This document shows, one piece after another, positions 47,734 to 61,520 of a stretch of DNA of 64,000 nucleotides. Below the pieces are notes generated by a model, which worked only from the letters and a program-made list of their open reading frames with translations, was not told the DNA's origin and ran no database searches. The translations under genes and the position numbers were made by a program. Position 1 is the stretch's first letter; each line of letters opens with the position of its first letter. The DNA comes from Ptiloglossa arizonensis (Eukaryota; Arthropoda; Insecta; Hymenoptera; Colletidae), in contig NW_027478866.1 in assembly GCF_051014685.1 (NCBI RefSeq), positions 248,001 through 312,000 of the forward strand, written 5' to 3'.

Positions 47734-47768
47734 TTATATGTAATACGTCATACGTTTTACGTTAATCG
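47734..47768 (+). repeat. Variant marker A with C6T-only first unit; last full marker before a 12-kb gap
   Basis: Marker A whose first unit is TTATATG rather than TAATATG. It lies shortly after a B cluster, which is unusual, and looks like a recombinant junction. No full-length marker A follows until 59942; only A-short markers occur in between. Confidence 0.85.
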
Positions 47769-50700
47769 TCATACGTTATACGTTATACGCTATACGTTAT
47801 ACGTCATACGTTATACGTTATACGTTATACGTTATACGTTATACGTTATACGTTATACGTTATACGTTATACGTTATACGTTATACGTTATACGTTATAC
47901 GTTATGCGTTATACGTTATACGTTATACGTTGTACGTTATACGTTATACGTTATACGTTATACGTTATACGTTATACGTTATACGTTAAACGTAATATGT
48001 AATACGTCATACATTATACGTTATACGTTGTACGTTATACGTTATACGTTATACGTTATACGTTATACGTTATACGTTATACGTTATACGTTATACGTTA
48101 TACGTTATACGTTATACGTTATACGTTATACGTTGTACGTTGTACGTTATACGTTATACGTTATACGTTATACGTTATACGTTATACGTTATACGTTTTA
48201 TGTTATACGTTATACGTTATACGTTATACGTCATACGTTGTACGTTATACGTTATACGTTATGCGTTATAGGATATACGTTATACGTTATACGTTATACG
48301 TTATACGTTATACGTTATACGTTATACGTTATACGTTCTACGTTATACGTTAAACGTTGTACGTTGTGCGTTATACGTTATACGTCATACGTTATACGTT
48401 ATACGTTATACGTTATACGTTATACGTTATACGTTATACGTTATACGTTATACGTTATACGTTATACGTTATACGTTATACGTTATACGTTATACGTTAT
48501 ACGTTATACGTTATACGTTATACGTTATACGTTATACGTTATACGTTATACGTTATACGTTATACGTTATACGTTATACGTTATACGTTATACGTTATAC
48601 GTTATACGTTATACGTTATACGTTATACGTTATACGTTATACGTTATACGTTATACGTTATACGTTACACGTTGTACGTTGTACGTTATACGTTATACGT
48701 TATACGTTATATGTTATACGTTAAACGTAATATGTAATACGTCATACGTTATACGTTGTACGTTATACGTTATACGTTATACGTTATACGTTATACGCTA
48801 TACGTTATACGTTATACGTTAGACGCTATACGTTATACGTTATACGTTATACGTTATACGTTATACGTTATACGTTATACGTTATACGTTATACGTTATA
48901 CGTTATACGTTATACGTTATACGTTATACGTTATACGTTATACGTTATACGTTATACGTTATACGTTATACGTTATACGTTATACGTTATACGTTATACG
49001 TTATGCGTTATACGTTATACGTTATACGTTGTACGTTATACGTTATACGTTATACGTTATACGTTATACGTTATACGTTATACGTTAAACGTAATATGTA
49101 ATACGTCATACATTATACGTTATACGTTGTACGTTATACGTTATACGTTATACGTTATACGTTATACGTTATACGTTATACGTTATACGTTATACGTTAT
49201 ACGTTATACGTTATACGTTATACGTTATACGTTGTACGTTGTACGTTATACGTTATACGTTATACGTTATACGTTATACGTTATACGTTTTATGTTATAC
49301 GTTATACGTTATACGTTATACGTCATACGTTGTACGTTATACGTTATACGTTATGCGTTATAGGATATACGTTATACGTTATACGTTATACGTTATACGT
49401 TATACGTTATACGTTCTACGTTATACGTTATACGTTAAACGTTGTACGTTGTGCGTTATACGTTATACGTCATACGTTATACGTTATACGTTATACGTTA
49501 TACGTTATACGTTATACGTTATACGTTATACGTTATACGTTATACGTTATACGTTATACGTTATACGTTATGCGTTATAGGATATACGTTATACGTTATA
49601 CGTTATACGTTATACGTTATACGTTATACGTTATACGTTATACGTTATACGTTATACGTTATACGTTATACGTTATACGTTATACGTTATACGTTACACG
49701 TTGTACGTTGTACGTTATACGTTATACGTTATACGTTATACGTTATACGTTATACGTTATACGTTAAACGTAATATGTAATACGTCATACGTTATACGTT
49801 ATACGTTATACGTTATACGTTATACGTTATACGTTATACGTTATACGTTATACGTTATACGTTATGCGTTATAGGATATACGTTATACGTTATACGTTAT
49901 ACGTTATACGTTATACGTTATACGTTATACGTTATACGTTATACGTTATACGTTATACGTTATACGTTATACGTTATACGTTATACGTTACACGTTGTAC
50001 GTTGTACGTTATACGTTATACGTTATACGTTATACGTTATACGTTATACGTTATACGTTATACGTTATACGTTATACGTTATACGTTATACGTTATACGT
50101 TATACGTTATACGTTATACGTTATACGTTATACGCTATACGTTATACGTTATACGTTATACGTTATGCGTTATACGTTATACGTTATACGTTGTACGTTA
50201 TACGTTATACGTTATACGTTATACGTTATACGTTATACGTTATACGTTAAACGTAATATGTAATACGTCATACATTATACGTTATACGTTGTACGTTATA
50301 CGTTATACGTTATACGTTATACGTTATACGTTATACGTTATACGTTATACGTTGTACGTTGTACGTTATACGTTATACGTTATACGTTATACGTTATACG
50401 TTATACGTTTTATGTTATACGTTATACGTTATACGTTATACGTCATACGTTGTACGTTATACGTTATACGTTATGCGTTATAGGATATACGTTATACGTT
50501 ATACGTTATACGTTATACGTTATACGTTATACGTTCTACGTTATACGTTATACGTTATACGTTATACGTTGTACGTTATACGTTATACGTTATACGTTAT
50601 ACGTTATACGTTATACGTTATACGTTATACGTTGTACGTTGTACGTTATACGTTATACGTTATACGTTATACGTTATACGTTATACGTTATACGTTATAC

Positions 50701-53700
50701 GTTATACGTTATACGTTATACGTTATACGTTATACGTTATACGTTATACGTTATACGTTGTACGTTGTACGTTATACGTTATACGTTATACGTTATACGT
50801 TATACGTTATACGTTATACGTTTTATGTTATACGTTATACGTTATACGTTATACGTCATACGTTATACGTTATACGTTATACGTTACACGTTATACGTTA
50901 TGCGTTATAGGATATACGTTATACGTTGTACGTTGTACGTTATACGTTATGCGTTATAGGATATACGTTATACGTTATACGTTAAACGTAATATGTAATA
51001 CGTCATACATTATACGTTATACGTTGTACGTTATACGTTATACGTTATACGTTATACGTTATACGTTATACGTTATACGTTATACGTTATACGTTATACG
51101 TTATACGTTATACGTTATACGTTATACGTTGTACGTTGTACGTTATACGTTATACGTTATACGTTATACGTTATACGTTATACGTTTTATGTTATACGTT
51201 ATACGTTATACGTTATACGTCATACGTTGTACGTTATACGTTGTACGTTATGCGTTATAGGATATACGTTATACGTTATACGTTATACGTTATACGTTAT
51301 ACGTTATACGTTATACGTTATACGTTATACGTTATACGTTATACGTTATACGTTATACGTTATACGTTATACGTTACACGTTGTACGTTGTACGTTATAC
51401 GTTATACGTTATACGTTATACGTTATACGTTATACGTTATACGTTATACGTTATACGTTATACGTTATACGTTATACGTTATACGTTATACGTTATACGT
51501 TATACGTTATACGTTATACGTTATACGTTATACGTTATACGTTATACGTTATGCGTTATACGTTATACGTTATACGTTGTACGTTATACGTTATACGTTA
51601 TACGTTATACGTTATACGTTATACGTTATACGTTAAACGTAATATGTAATACGTCATACATTATACGTTATACGTTGTACGTTATACGTTATACGTTATA
51701 CGTTATACGTTATACGTTATACGTTATACGTTATACGTTGTACGTTGTACGTTATACGTTATACGTTATACGTTATACGTTATACGTTATACGTTTTATG
51801 TTATACGTTATACGTTATACGTTATACGTCATACGTTGTACGTTATACGTTATACGTTATGCGTTATAGGATATACGTTATACGTTATACGTTATACGTT
51901 ATACGTTATACGTTATACGTTCTACGTTATACGTTATACGTTATACGTTATACGTTGTACGTTATACGTTATACGTTATACGTTATACGTTATACGTTAC
52001 ACGTTATACGTTATACGTTGTACGTTGTACGTTATACGTTATACGTTATACGTTATACGTTATACGTTATACGTTATACGTTATACGTTATACGTTATAC
52101 GTTATACGTTATACGTTATACGTTATACGTTATACGTTGTACGTTGTACGTTATACGTTATACGTTATACGTTATACGTTATACGTTATACGTTTTATGT
52201 TATACGTTATACGTTATACGTTATACGTCATACGTTGTACGTTATACGTTATACGTTATGCGTTATAGGATATACGTTATACGTTATACGTTATACGTTA
52301 TACGTTATACGTTATACGTTCTACGTTCTACGTTATACGTTAAACGTTGTACGTTGTGCGTTATACGTTATACGTCATACGTTATACGTTATACGTTATA
52401 CGTTATACGTTATACGTTATACGTTATACGTTATACGTTATACGTTATACGTTATACGTTATACGTTATACGTTACACGTTGTACGTTGTACGTTATACG
52501 TTATACGTTATACGTTATATGTTATACGTTAAACGTAATATGTAATACGTCATACGTTATACGTTGTACGTTATACGTTATACGTTATACGTTATACGTT
52601 ATACGCTATACGTTATACGTTATACGTTAGACGCTATACGTTATACGTTATACGTTATACGTTATACGTTATACGTTATACGTTGTACGTTATACGTTAT
52701 ATGTTATGCGTTATAGGATATACGTTATACGTTATACGTTATACGTTATACGTTATACGTTATACGTTATACGTTATACGTTATACGTTATACGTTATAC
52801 GTTATACGTTATACGTTAAACGTAATATGTAATACGTCATACGTTATACGTTATACGTTATACGTTATACGTTGTACGTTATACGTTATACGTTATGCGT
52901 TATAGGATATACGTTATACGTTATACGTTATACGTTATACGTTATACGTTATACGTTATACGTTATACGTTATACGTTATACGTTATACGTTATACGTTA
53001 TACGTTATACGTTATACGTTATACGTTACACGTTGTACGTTGTACGTTATACGTTATACGTTATACGTTATACGTTATACGTTATACGTTAAACGTAATA
53101 TGTAATACGTCATACGTTATACGTTATACGTTAAACGTAATATGTAATACGTCATACGTTATACGTTATACGTTATACGTTATACGTTATACGTTATACG
53201 TTATACGTTATACGTTATACGTTATACGTTATACGTTATACGTTATACGTTATACGTTATACGTTATACGTTATACGTTGTACGTTGTACGTTATACGTT
53301 ATGCGTTATAGGATATACGTTATACGTTATACGTTAAACGTAATATGTAATACGTCATACGTTATACGTTATACGTCATACGTTATACGTTATACGTTAT
53401 ACGTTATACGTTATACGTTATACGTTATACGTTATACGTTATACGTTATACGTTATACGTTATACGTTATACGTTATACGTTACACGTTGTACGTTGTAC
53501 GTTATACGTTATACGTTATACGTTATACGTTATACGTTATACGTTATACGTTATACGTTATACGTTATACGTTATACGTTATACGTTATACGTTATACGT
53601 TATACGTTATACGTTATACGTTATACGTTATACGTTATACGTTATACGTTATACGTTATGCGTTATACGTTATACGTTATACGTTGTACGTTATACGTTA

Positions 53701-56700
53701 TACGTTATACGTTATACGTTATACGTTATACGTTATACGTTAAACGTAATATGTAATACGTCATACATTATACGTTATACGTTGTACGTTATACGTTATA
53801 CGTTATACGTTATACGTTATACGTTAAACGTAATATGTAATACGTCATACGTTATACGTTATACGTTATACGTTATACGTTATACGTTATACGTTATACG
53901 TTATACGTTATACGTTATACGTTATACGTTATACGTTATACGTTATACGTTATACGTTATACGTTGTACGTTGTACGTTATACGTTATGCGTTATAGGAT
54001 ATACGTTATACGTTATACGTTAAACGTAATATGTAATACGTCATACATTATACGTTATACGTTGTACGTTATACGTTATACGTTATACGTTATACGTTAT
54101 ACGTTATACGTTATACGTTATACGTTATACGTTATACGTTATACGTTATACGTTATACGTTATACGTTGTACGTTGTACGTTATACGTTATACGTTATAC
54201 GTTATACGTTATACGTTATACGTTTTATGTTATACGTTATACGTTATACGTTATACGTCATACGTTGTACGTTATACGTTATACGTTATGCGTTATAGGA
54301 TATACGTTATACGTTATACGTTATACGTTATACGTTATACGTTATACGTTATACGTTATACGTTATACGTTATACGTTATACGTTATACGTTATACGTTA
54401 TACGTTATACGTTACACGTTGTACGTTGTACGTTATACGTTATACGTTATACGTTATACGTTATACGTTATACGTTATACGTTATACGTTATACGTTATA
54501 CGTTATACGTTATACGTTATACGTTATACGTTATACGTTATACGTTATACGTTATACGTTATACGTTATACGTTATACGTTATACGTTATGCGTTATACG
54601 TTATACGTTATACGTTGTACGTTATACGTTATACGTTATACGTTATACGTTATACGTTATACGTTATACGTTAAACGTAATATGTAATACGTCATACATT
54701 ATACGTTATACGTTGTACGTTATACGTTATACGTTATACGTTATACGTTATACGTTATACGTTATACGTTATACGTTGTACGTTGTACGTTATACGTTAT
54801 ACGTTATACGTTATACGTTATACGTTATACGTTTTATGTTATACGTTATACGTTATACGTTATACGTCATACGTTGTACGTTATACGTTATACGTTATGC
54901 GTTATAGGATATACGTTATACGTTATACGTTATACGTTATACGTTATACGTTATACGTTCTACGTTATACGTTATACGTTATACGTTATACGTTGTACGT
55001 TATACGTTATACGTTATACGTTATACGTTATACGTTATACGTTATACGTTATACGTTGTACGTTGTACGTTATACGTTATACGTTATACGTTATACGTTA
55101 TACGTTATACGTTATACGTTATACGTTATACGTTATACGTTATACGTTATACGTTATACGTTATACGTTATACGTTGTACGTTGTACGTTATACGTTATA
55201 CGTTATACGTTATACGTTATACGTTATACGTTTTATGTTATACGTTATACGTTATACGTTATACGTCATACGTTGTACGTTATACGTTATACGTTATGCG
55301 TTATAGGATATACGTTATACGTTATACGTTATACGTTATACGTTATACGTTATACGTTCTACGTTATACGTTATACGTTAAACGTTGTACGTTGTGCGTT
55401 ATACGTTATACGTCATACGTTATACGTTATACGTTATACGTTATACGTTATACGTTATACGTTATACGTTATACGTTATACGTTATACGTTATACGTTAT
55501 ACGTTATACGTTATACGTTATACGTTATACGTTATACGTTATACGTTATACGTTATACGTTATACGTTATACGTTATACGTTATACGTTATACGTTATAC
55601 GTTATACGTTATACGTTATACGTTATACGTTATACGTTATACGTTATACGTTATACGTTATACGTTATACGTTATACGTTATACGTTATACGTTATACGT
55701 TATACGTTATACGTTATACGTTACACGTTGTACGTTGTACGTTATACGTTATACGTTATACGTTATATGTTATACGTTAAACGTAATATGTAATACGTCA
55801 TACGTTATACGTTGTACGTTATACGTTATACGTTATACGTTATACGTTATACGCTATACGTTATACGTTATACGTTAGACGCTATACGTTATACGTTATA
55901 CGTTATACGTTATACGTTATACGTTATACGTTGTACGTTATACGTTATACGTTATGCGTTATAGGATATACGTTATACGTTATACGTTATACGTTATACG
56001 TTATACGTTATACGTTATACGTTATACGTTATACGTTATACGTTATACGTTATACGTTATACGTTAAACGTAATATGTAATACGTCATACGTTATACGTT
56101 ATACGTTATACGTTATACGTTGTACGTTATACGTTATACGTTATGCGTTATAGGATATACGTTATACGTTATACGTTATACGTTATACGTTATACGTTAT
56201 ACGTTATACGTTATACGTTATACGTTATACGTTATACGTTATACGTTATACGTTATACGTTATACGTTACACGTTGTACGTTGTACGTTATACGTTATAC
56301 GTTATACGTTATACGTTATACGTTATACGTTAAACGTAATATGTAATACGTCATACGTTATACGTTATACGTTAAACGTAATATGTAATACGTCATACGT
56401 TATACGTTATACGTTATACGTTATACGTTATACGTTATACGTTATACGTTATACGTTATACGTTATACGTTATACGTTATACGTTATACGTTATACGTTA
56501 TACGTTATACGTTATACGTTGTACGTTGTACGTTATACGTTATGCGTTATAGGATATACGTTATACGTTATACGTTAAACGTAATATGTAATACGTCATA
56601 CGTTATACGTTATACGTCATACGTTATACGTTATACGTTATACGTTATACGTTATACGTTATACGTTATACGTTATACGTTATACGTTATACGTTATACG

Positions 56701-59030
56701 TTATACGTTATACGTTATACGTTACACGTTGTACGTTGTACGTTATACGTTATACGTTATACGTTATACGTTATACGTTATACGTTATACGTTATACGTT
56801 ATACGTTATACGTTATACGTTATACGTTATACGTTATACGTTATACGTTATACGTTATACGTTATACGTTATACGTTATACGTTATACGTTATACGTTAT
56901 ACGTTATGCGTTATACGTTATACGTTATACGTTGTACGTTATACGTTATACGTTATACGTTATACGTTATACGTTATACGTTATATGTTATACGTTAAAC
57001 GTAATATGTAATACGTCATACATTATACGTTATACGTTGTACGTTATACGTTATACGTTATACGTTATACGTTATACGTTATACGTTATACGTTATACGT
57101 TGTACGTTGTACGTTATACGTTATACGTTATACGTTATACGTTATACGTTATACGTTTTATGTTATACGTTATACGTTATACGTTATACGTCATACGTTG
57201 TACGTTATACGTTATACGTTATGCGTTATAGGATATACGTTATACGTTATACGTTATACGTTATACGTTATACGTTATACGTTCTACGTTATACGTTATA
57301 CATTATACGTTATACGTTGTACGTTATACGTTATACGTTATACGTTATACGTTATACGTTATACGTTATACGTTATACGTTGTACGTTGTACGTTATACG
57401 TTATACGTTATACGTTATACGTTCTACGTTATACGTTATACGTTATACGTTATACGTTATACGTTATACGTTATACGTTATACGTTGTACGTTGTACGTT
57501 ATACGTTATACGTTATACGTTATACGTTATACGTTATACGTTTTATGTTATACGTTATACGTTATACGTTATACGTCATACGTTGTACGTTATACGTTAT
57601 ACGTTATGCGTTATAGGATATACGTTATACGTTATACGTTATACGTTATACGTTATACGTTATACGTTCTACGTTATACGTTATACGTTAAACGTTGTAC
57701 GTTGTGCGTTATACGTTATACGTCATACGTTATACGTTATACGTTATACGTTATACGTTATACGTTATACGTTATACGTTATACGTTATACGTTATACGT
57801 TATACGTTATACGTTATACGTTATACGTTATACGTTATACGTTATACGTTATACGTTATACGTTATACGTTATACGTTATACGTTATACGTTATACGTTA
57901 TACGTTATACGTTATACGTTATACGTTATACGTTATACGTTATACGTTATACGTTACACGTTGTACGTTGTACGTTATACGTTATACGTTATACGTTATA
58001 TGTTATACGTTAAACGTAATATGTAATACGTCATACGTTATACGTTGTACGTTATACGTTATACATTATACGTTATACGTTATACGCTATACGTTATACG
58101 TTATACGTTAGACGCTATACGTTATACGTTATACGTTATACGTTATACGTTATACGTTATACGTTGTACGTTATACGTTATACGTTATGCGTTATAGGAT
58201 ATACGTTATACGTTATACGTTATACGTTATACGTTATACGTTATACGTTATACGTTATACGTTATACGTTATACGTTATACGTTATACGTTATACGTTAA
58301 ACGTAATATGTAATACGTCATACGTTATACGTTATACGTTATACGTTATACGTTGTACGTTATACGTTATACGTTATGCGTTATAGGATATACGTTATAC
58401 GTTATACGTTATACGTTATACGTTATACGTTATACGTTATACGTTATACGTTATACGTTATACGTTATACGTTATACGTTATACGTTATACGTTATACGT
58501 TACACGTTGTACGTTGTACGTTATACGTTATACGTTATACGTTATACGTTATACGTTATACGTTAAACGTAATATGTAATACGTCATACGTTATACGTTA
58601 TACGTTAAACGTAATATGTAATACGTCATACGTTATACGTTATACGTTATACGTTATACGTTATACGTTATACGTTATACGTTATACGTTATACGTTATA
58701 CGTTATACGTTATACGTTATACGTTATACGGTATACGTTATACGTTATACGTTGTACGTTGTACGTTATACGTTATGCGTTATAGTATATACGTTATACG
58801 TTATACGTTAAACGTAATATGTAATACGTCATACGTTATACGTTATACGTCATACGTTATACGTTATACGTTATACGTTATACGTTATACGTTATACGTT
58901 ATACGTTATACGTTATACGTTATACGTTATACGTTATACGTTATACGTTATACGTTATACGTTATACGTTATACGTTATACGTTATACGTTATACGTTAT
59001 ACGTTATACGTTATACGTTATACGTTATAC
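47769..59030 (+). repeat. Satellite domain 12: A-short/A3G-doublet HOR of about 3.04 and 2.3 kb
   Basis: No full marker A here, but 27 A-short copies. Also frequent: adjacent A3G doublets (often after a T4C unit), A3T+C6T units and B clusters. Tandem copies: 51136-52545 recurs at +3,038 bp (54174, 54265, 54419, 54783, 55385); 52872-53756 recurs at +3,248 and +3,241 bp; 54783-55385 recurs at +2,324 to +2,310 bp; 56120-56582 recurs at +2,233 bp. All offsets are exact multiples of 7 and no phase break occurs in 11 kb. Cluster D is at 48357, 49442, 52347, 55385 and 57695. No gene is present. Confidence 0.85.
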
Positions 59031-59045
59031 GTTGTACGTTATACG

Positions 59046-59052
59046 TGCTACG
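59046..59052 (+). repeat. Private unit TGCTACG at the start of domain 13
   Basis: A heptamer with T2G and A3C not seen elsewhere. The equivalent position in the next HOR copy (62662-62668) has the simple A3C unit TTCTACG, so the T2G change is a private, probably recent substitution. Confidence 0.85.
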
Positions 59053-60802
59053 TTATACGTTATACGTTATACGTTATACGTTAAACGTTGTACATTATAC
59101 GTTATATGTTATACGTTATACGTTATTCATTATACGTTATAGGTTATACGCCATACGTTATACGTTATACGTTATACGTTATACGTTATACGTTATACGT
59201 TATACGTAATACGTTATACGTTATACGTTATACGTTATACGTTATACGTTATACGTTATACGTTATACGTTATACGTTATACGTTATACGTTATACGTTC
59301 TACGTTATACGTTATACGTTAAACGTTGTACGTTATACGTTATACGTTATACGTCATACGTTATACGTTTTACGTTATGCGTTATACGTTATACGTTCTA
59401 CGTTATACGTTCTACGTTATACGTTATACGTTATACGTTATACGTTATACGTTATACGTTATACGTTATACGTTATACGTTATACGTTATACGTTATACG
59501 TTATACGTTATACGTTATACGTTATACGTTATACGTTATACGTTATACGTTATACGTTATACGTTATACGTTATACGTTATACGTTATACGTTATACGTT
59601 ATACGTTAAACGTTGTAAGTTATACGTTATACGTTATACGTCATACGTTATACGTTATACGTTATGCGTTATACGTTATACGTTCTACGTTATACGTTAT
59701 ACGTTATACGTTATACGTTATGCGTTATACGTTATACGTTCTACGTTATACGTTCTACGTTATACGTTATACGTTATACGTTATACGTTATACGTTATAC
59801 GTTATACGTTATACGTTATACGTTATACGTTATACGTTATACGTTATACGTTATACGTTATACGTTATACGTTATACGTTATACGTTATACGTTATACGT
59901 TCTACGTTATACGTTATACGTTATACGTTATACGTTATACGTAATATGTAATACGTCATACGTTTTACGTTAATCGTCATACGTTTTACGTTATACGCTA
60001 TACGTTATACGTTATACGTTATACGTTATACGTTATACGTTATACGTTATACGTTATACGTTATACGTTATACGTTATACGTTATACGTTATACGTTATA
60101 CGTTATACGTTATACGTTATACGTTATACGTTATACGTTATACGTTATACGTTAAACGTTGTACGTTATACGATATACGTTATACGTCATACGTTATACG
60201 TTATACGTTATGCGTTATACGTTATACGTTATACGTTATACGTTATACGTTATACGTTATACGTTATACGTTTTACGTTATACGTTATACGTTATACGTT
60301 ATACGTTATACGTTATACGTTATACGTTATACGTTATACGTTATACGTTATACGTAATATGTAATACGTCATACGTTTTACGTTAATCGTCATACGTTAT
60401 ACGTTATACGCTATACGTTATACGTTATACGTTATACGATATACGTTATACGTTATACGTTATACGTTATACGTTATACGTTATACGTTAGACACTATAC
60501 GTTATACGTTATACGTTATACGTTATACGTTATACGTTATACGTTATACGTTATACGTTATACGTTATACGTTATACGTTATACGTTATACGTTATACGT
60601 TATACGTTGTACGTTATACGTTATACGTTCTACGTTATACGTTATACGTTAAACGTTGTACGTTATACGTTATACGTTATACGTCATACGTTATACGTTA
60701 TACGTTATGCGTTATACGTTATACGTTCTACGTTATACGTTCTACGTTATACGTTATACGTTATACGTTATACGTTATACGTTATACGTTATACGTTATA
60801 CG

Positions 60803-60808
60803 TTAACG
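60803..60808 (+). repeat. -1-bp unit TTAACG, copy of 30708
   Basis: Six-base unit one heptamer before marker A at 60816. The offset of 30,095 bp from its counterpart equals 2 modulo 7, as expected from five -1-bp units in between. Confidence 0.95.
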
Positions 60809-60934
60809 TTATACGTAATATGTAATACGTCATACGTTTTACGTTAATCGTCATACGTTATACGTTATACGCTATACGTTATACGTTATACGTTATACGT
60901 TATACGTTATACGTTATACGTTATACGTTATACG

Positions 60935-60940
60935 TTAACG
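60935..60940 (+). repeat. -1-bp unit TTAACG, copy of 30833
   Basis: Six-base unit followed by a T4C heptamer then marker A at 60948, identical in layout to 30833-30846. Confidence 0.95.
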
Positions 60941-61514
60941 TTACACGTAATATGTAATACGTCATACGTTTTACGTTAATCGTCATACGTTATACGTTAT
61001 ACGCTATACGTTATACGTTATACGTTATACGTTATACGTTATACGTTATACGTTATACGTTATACGTTATACGTTATACGTTATACGTTATACGTTATAC
61101 GTTATACGTTATACGTTATACGTTATACGTTATACGTTACACGTTATGCGTTATACGTTACACGTTATACGTTATACGTTATACGTTATACGTTATACGT
61201 TATACGTTATACGTTATACGTTATACGTTGTACGTTATACGTTCTACGTTATACGTTATACGTTATACGTTAAACGTTGTACATTATACGTTATACGTTA
61301 TACGTTATACGTTATACGTTATACGTTATACGTTATACGTTATACGTTCTACGTTATACGTTATACGTTAAACGTTGTACGTTATACGTTATACGTTATA
61401 CGTCATACGTTATACGTTGTACGTTATGCGTTATACGTTATACGTTCTACGTTATACGTTCTACGTTATACGTTATACGTTATACGTTATACGTTATACG
61501 TTATACGTTATACG

Positions 61515-61520
61515 TTAACG
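61515..61520 (+). repeat. -1-bp unit TTAACG, copy of 31392
   Basis: Six-base unit one heptamer before marker A at 61528, whose fourth unit has a private extra change (TTTTTCG). Confidence 0.95.

Larger units (their letters stand above)
31747..47768 (+). repeat. Satellite domain 11: T4G/T1C-pair domain with a >5-kb internal duplication
   Basis: Characterised by a T4G unit then a T1C unit, usually followed two units later by an A5G unit (about 32104, 32643, 33164, 34006, 35246, 35758, 37138 and on). It also has C6T then A3G pairs, T2C units, and a form of marker A whose first unit is GAATATG (32965 to 46621). Segment about 33.27-38.34 kb recurs at about 41.77-47.29 kb: offsets are 8,497 bp at 33308, 8,540-8,547 bp at 33.6-34.7 kb, 9,191-9,212 bp at 35.07-37.9 kb and 8,946 bp at 38340. 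Marker A with T first is at 37003 and 46194, themselves counterparts. No gene is present. Confidence 0.85.
29056..57708 (+). repeat. Cluster D family (A3G unit then A3G+A5G unit): position list
   Basis: A T4A unit, then TTGTACG, then TTGTGCG, two consensus units and a T2C unit. Start of TTGTACG: 29056, 30218, 33643, 36233, 39544, 41084, 42183, 45445, 48357, 49442, 52347, 55385, 57695. Spacings are 1,162, 3,425, 2,590, 3,311, 1,540, 1,099, 3,262, 2,912, 1,085, 2,905, 3,038 and 2,310 bp. All are exact multiples of 7 except 3,425, which spans five -1-bp units. This makes cluster D a good HOR boundary landmark for domains 10-12. Confidence 0.88.
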
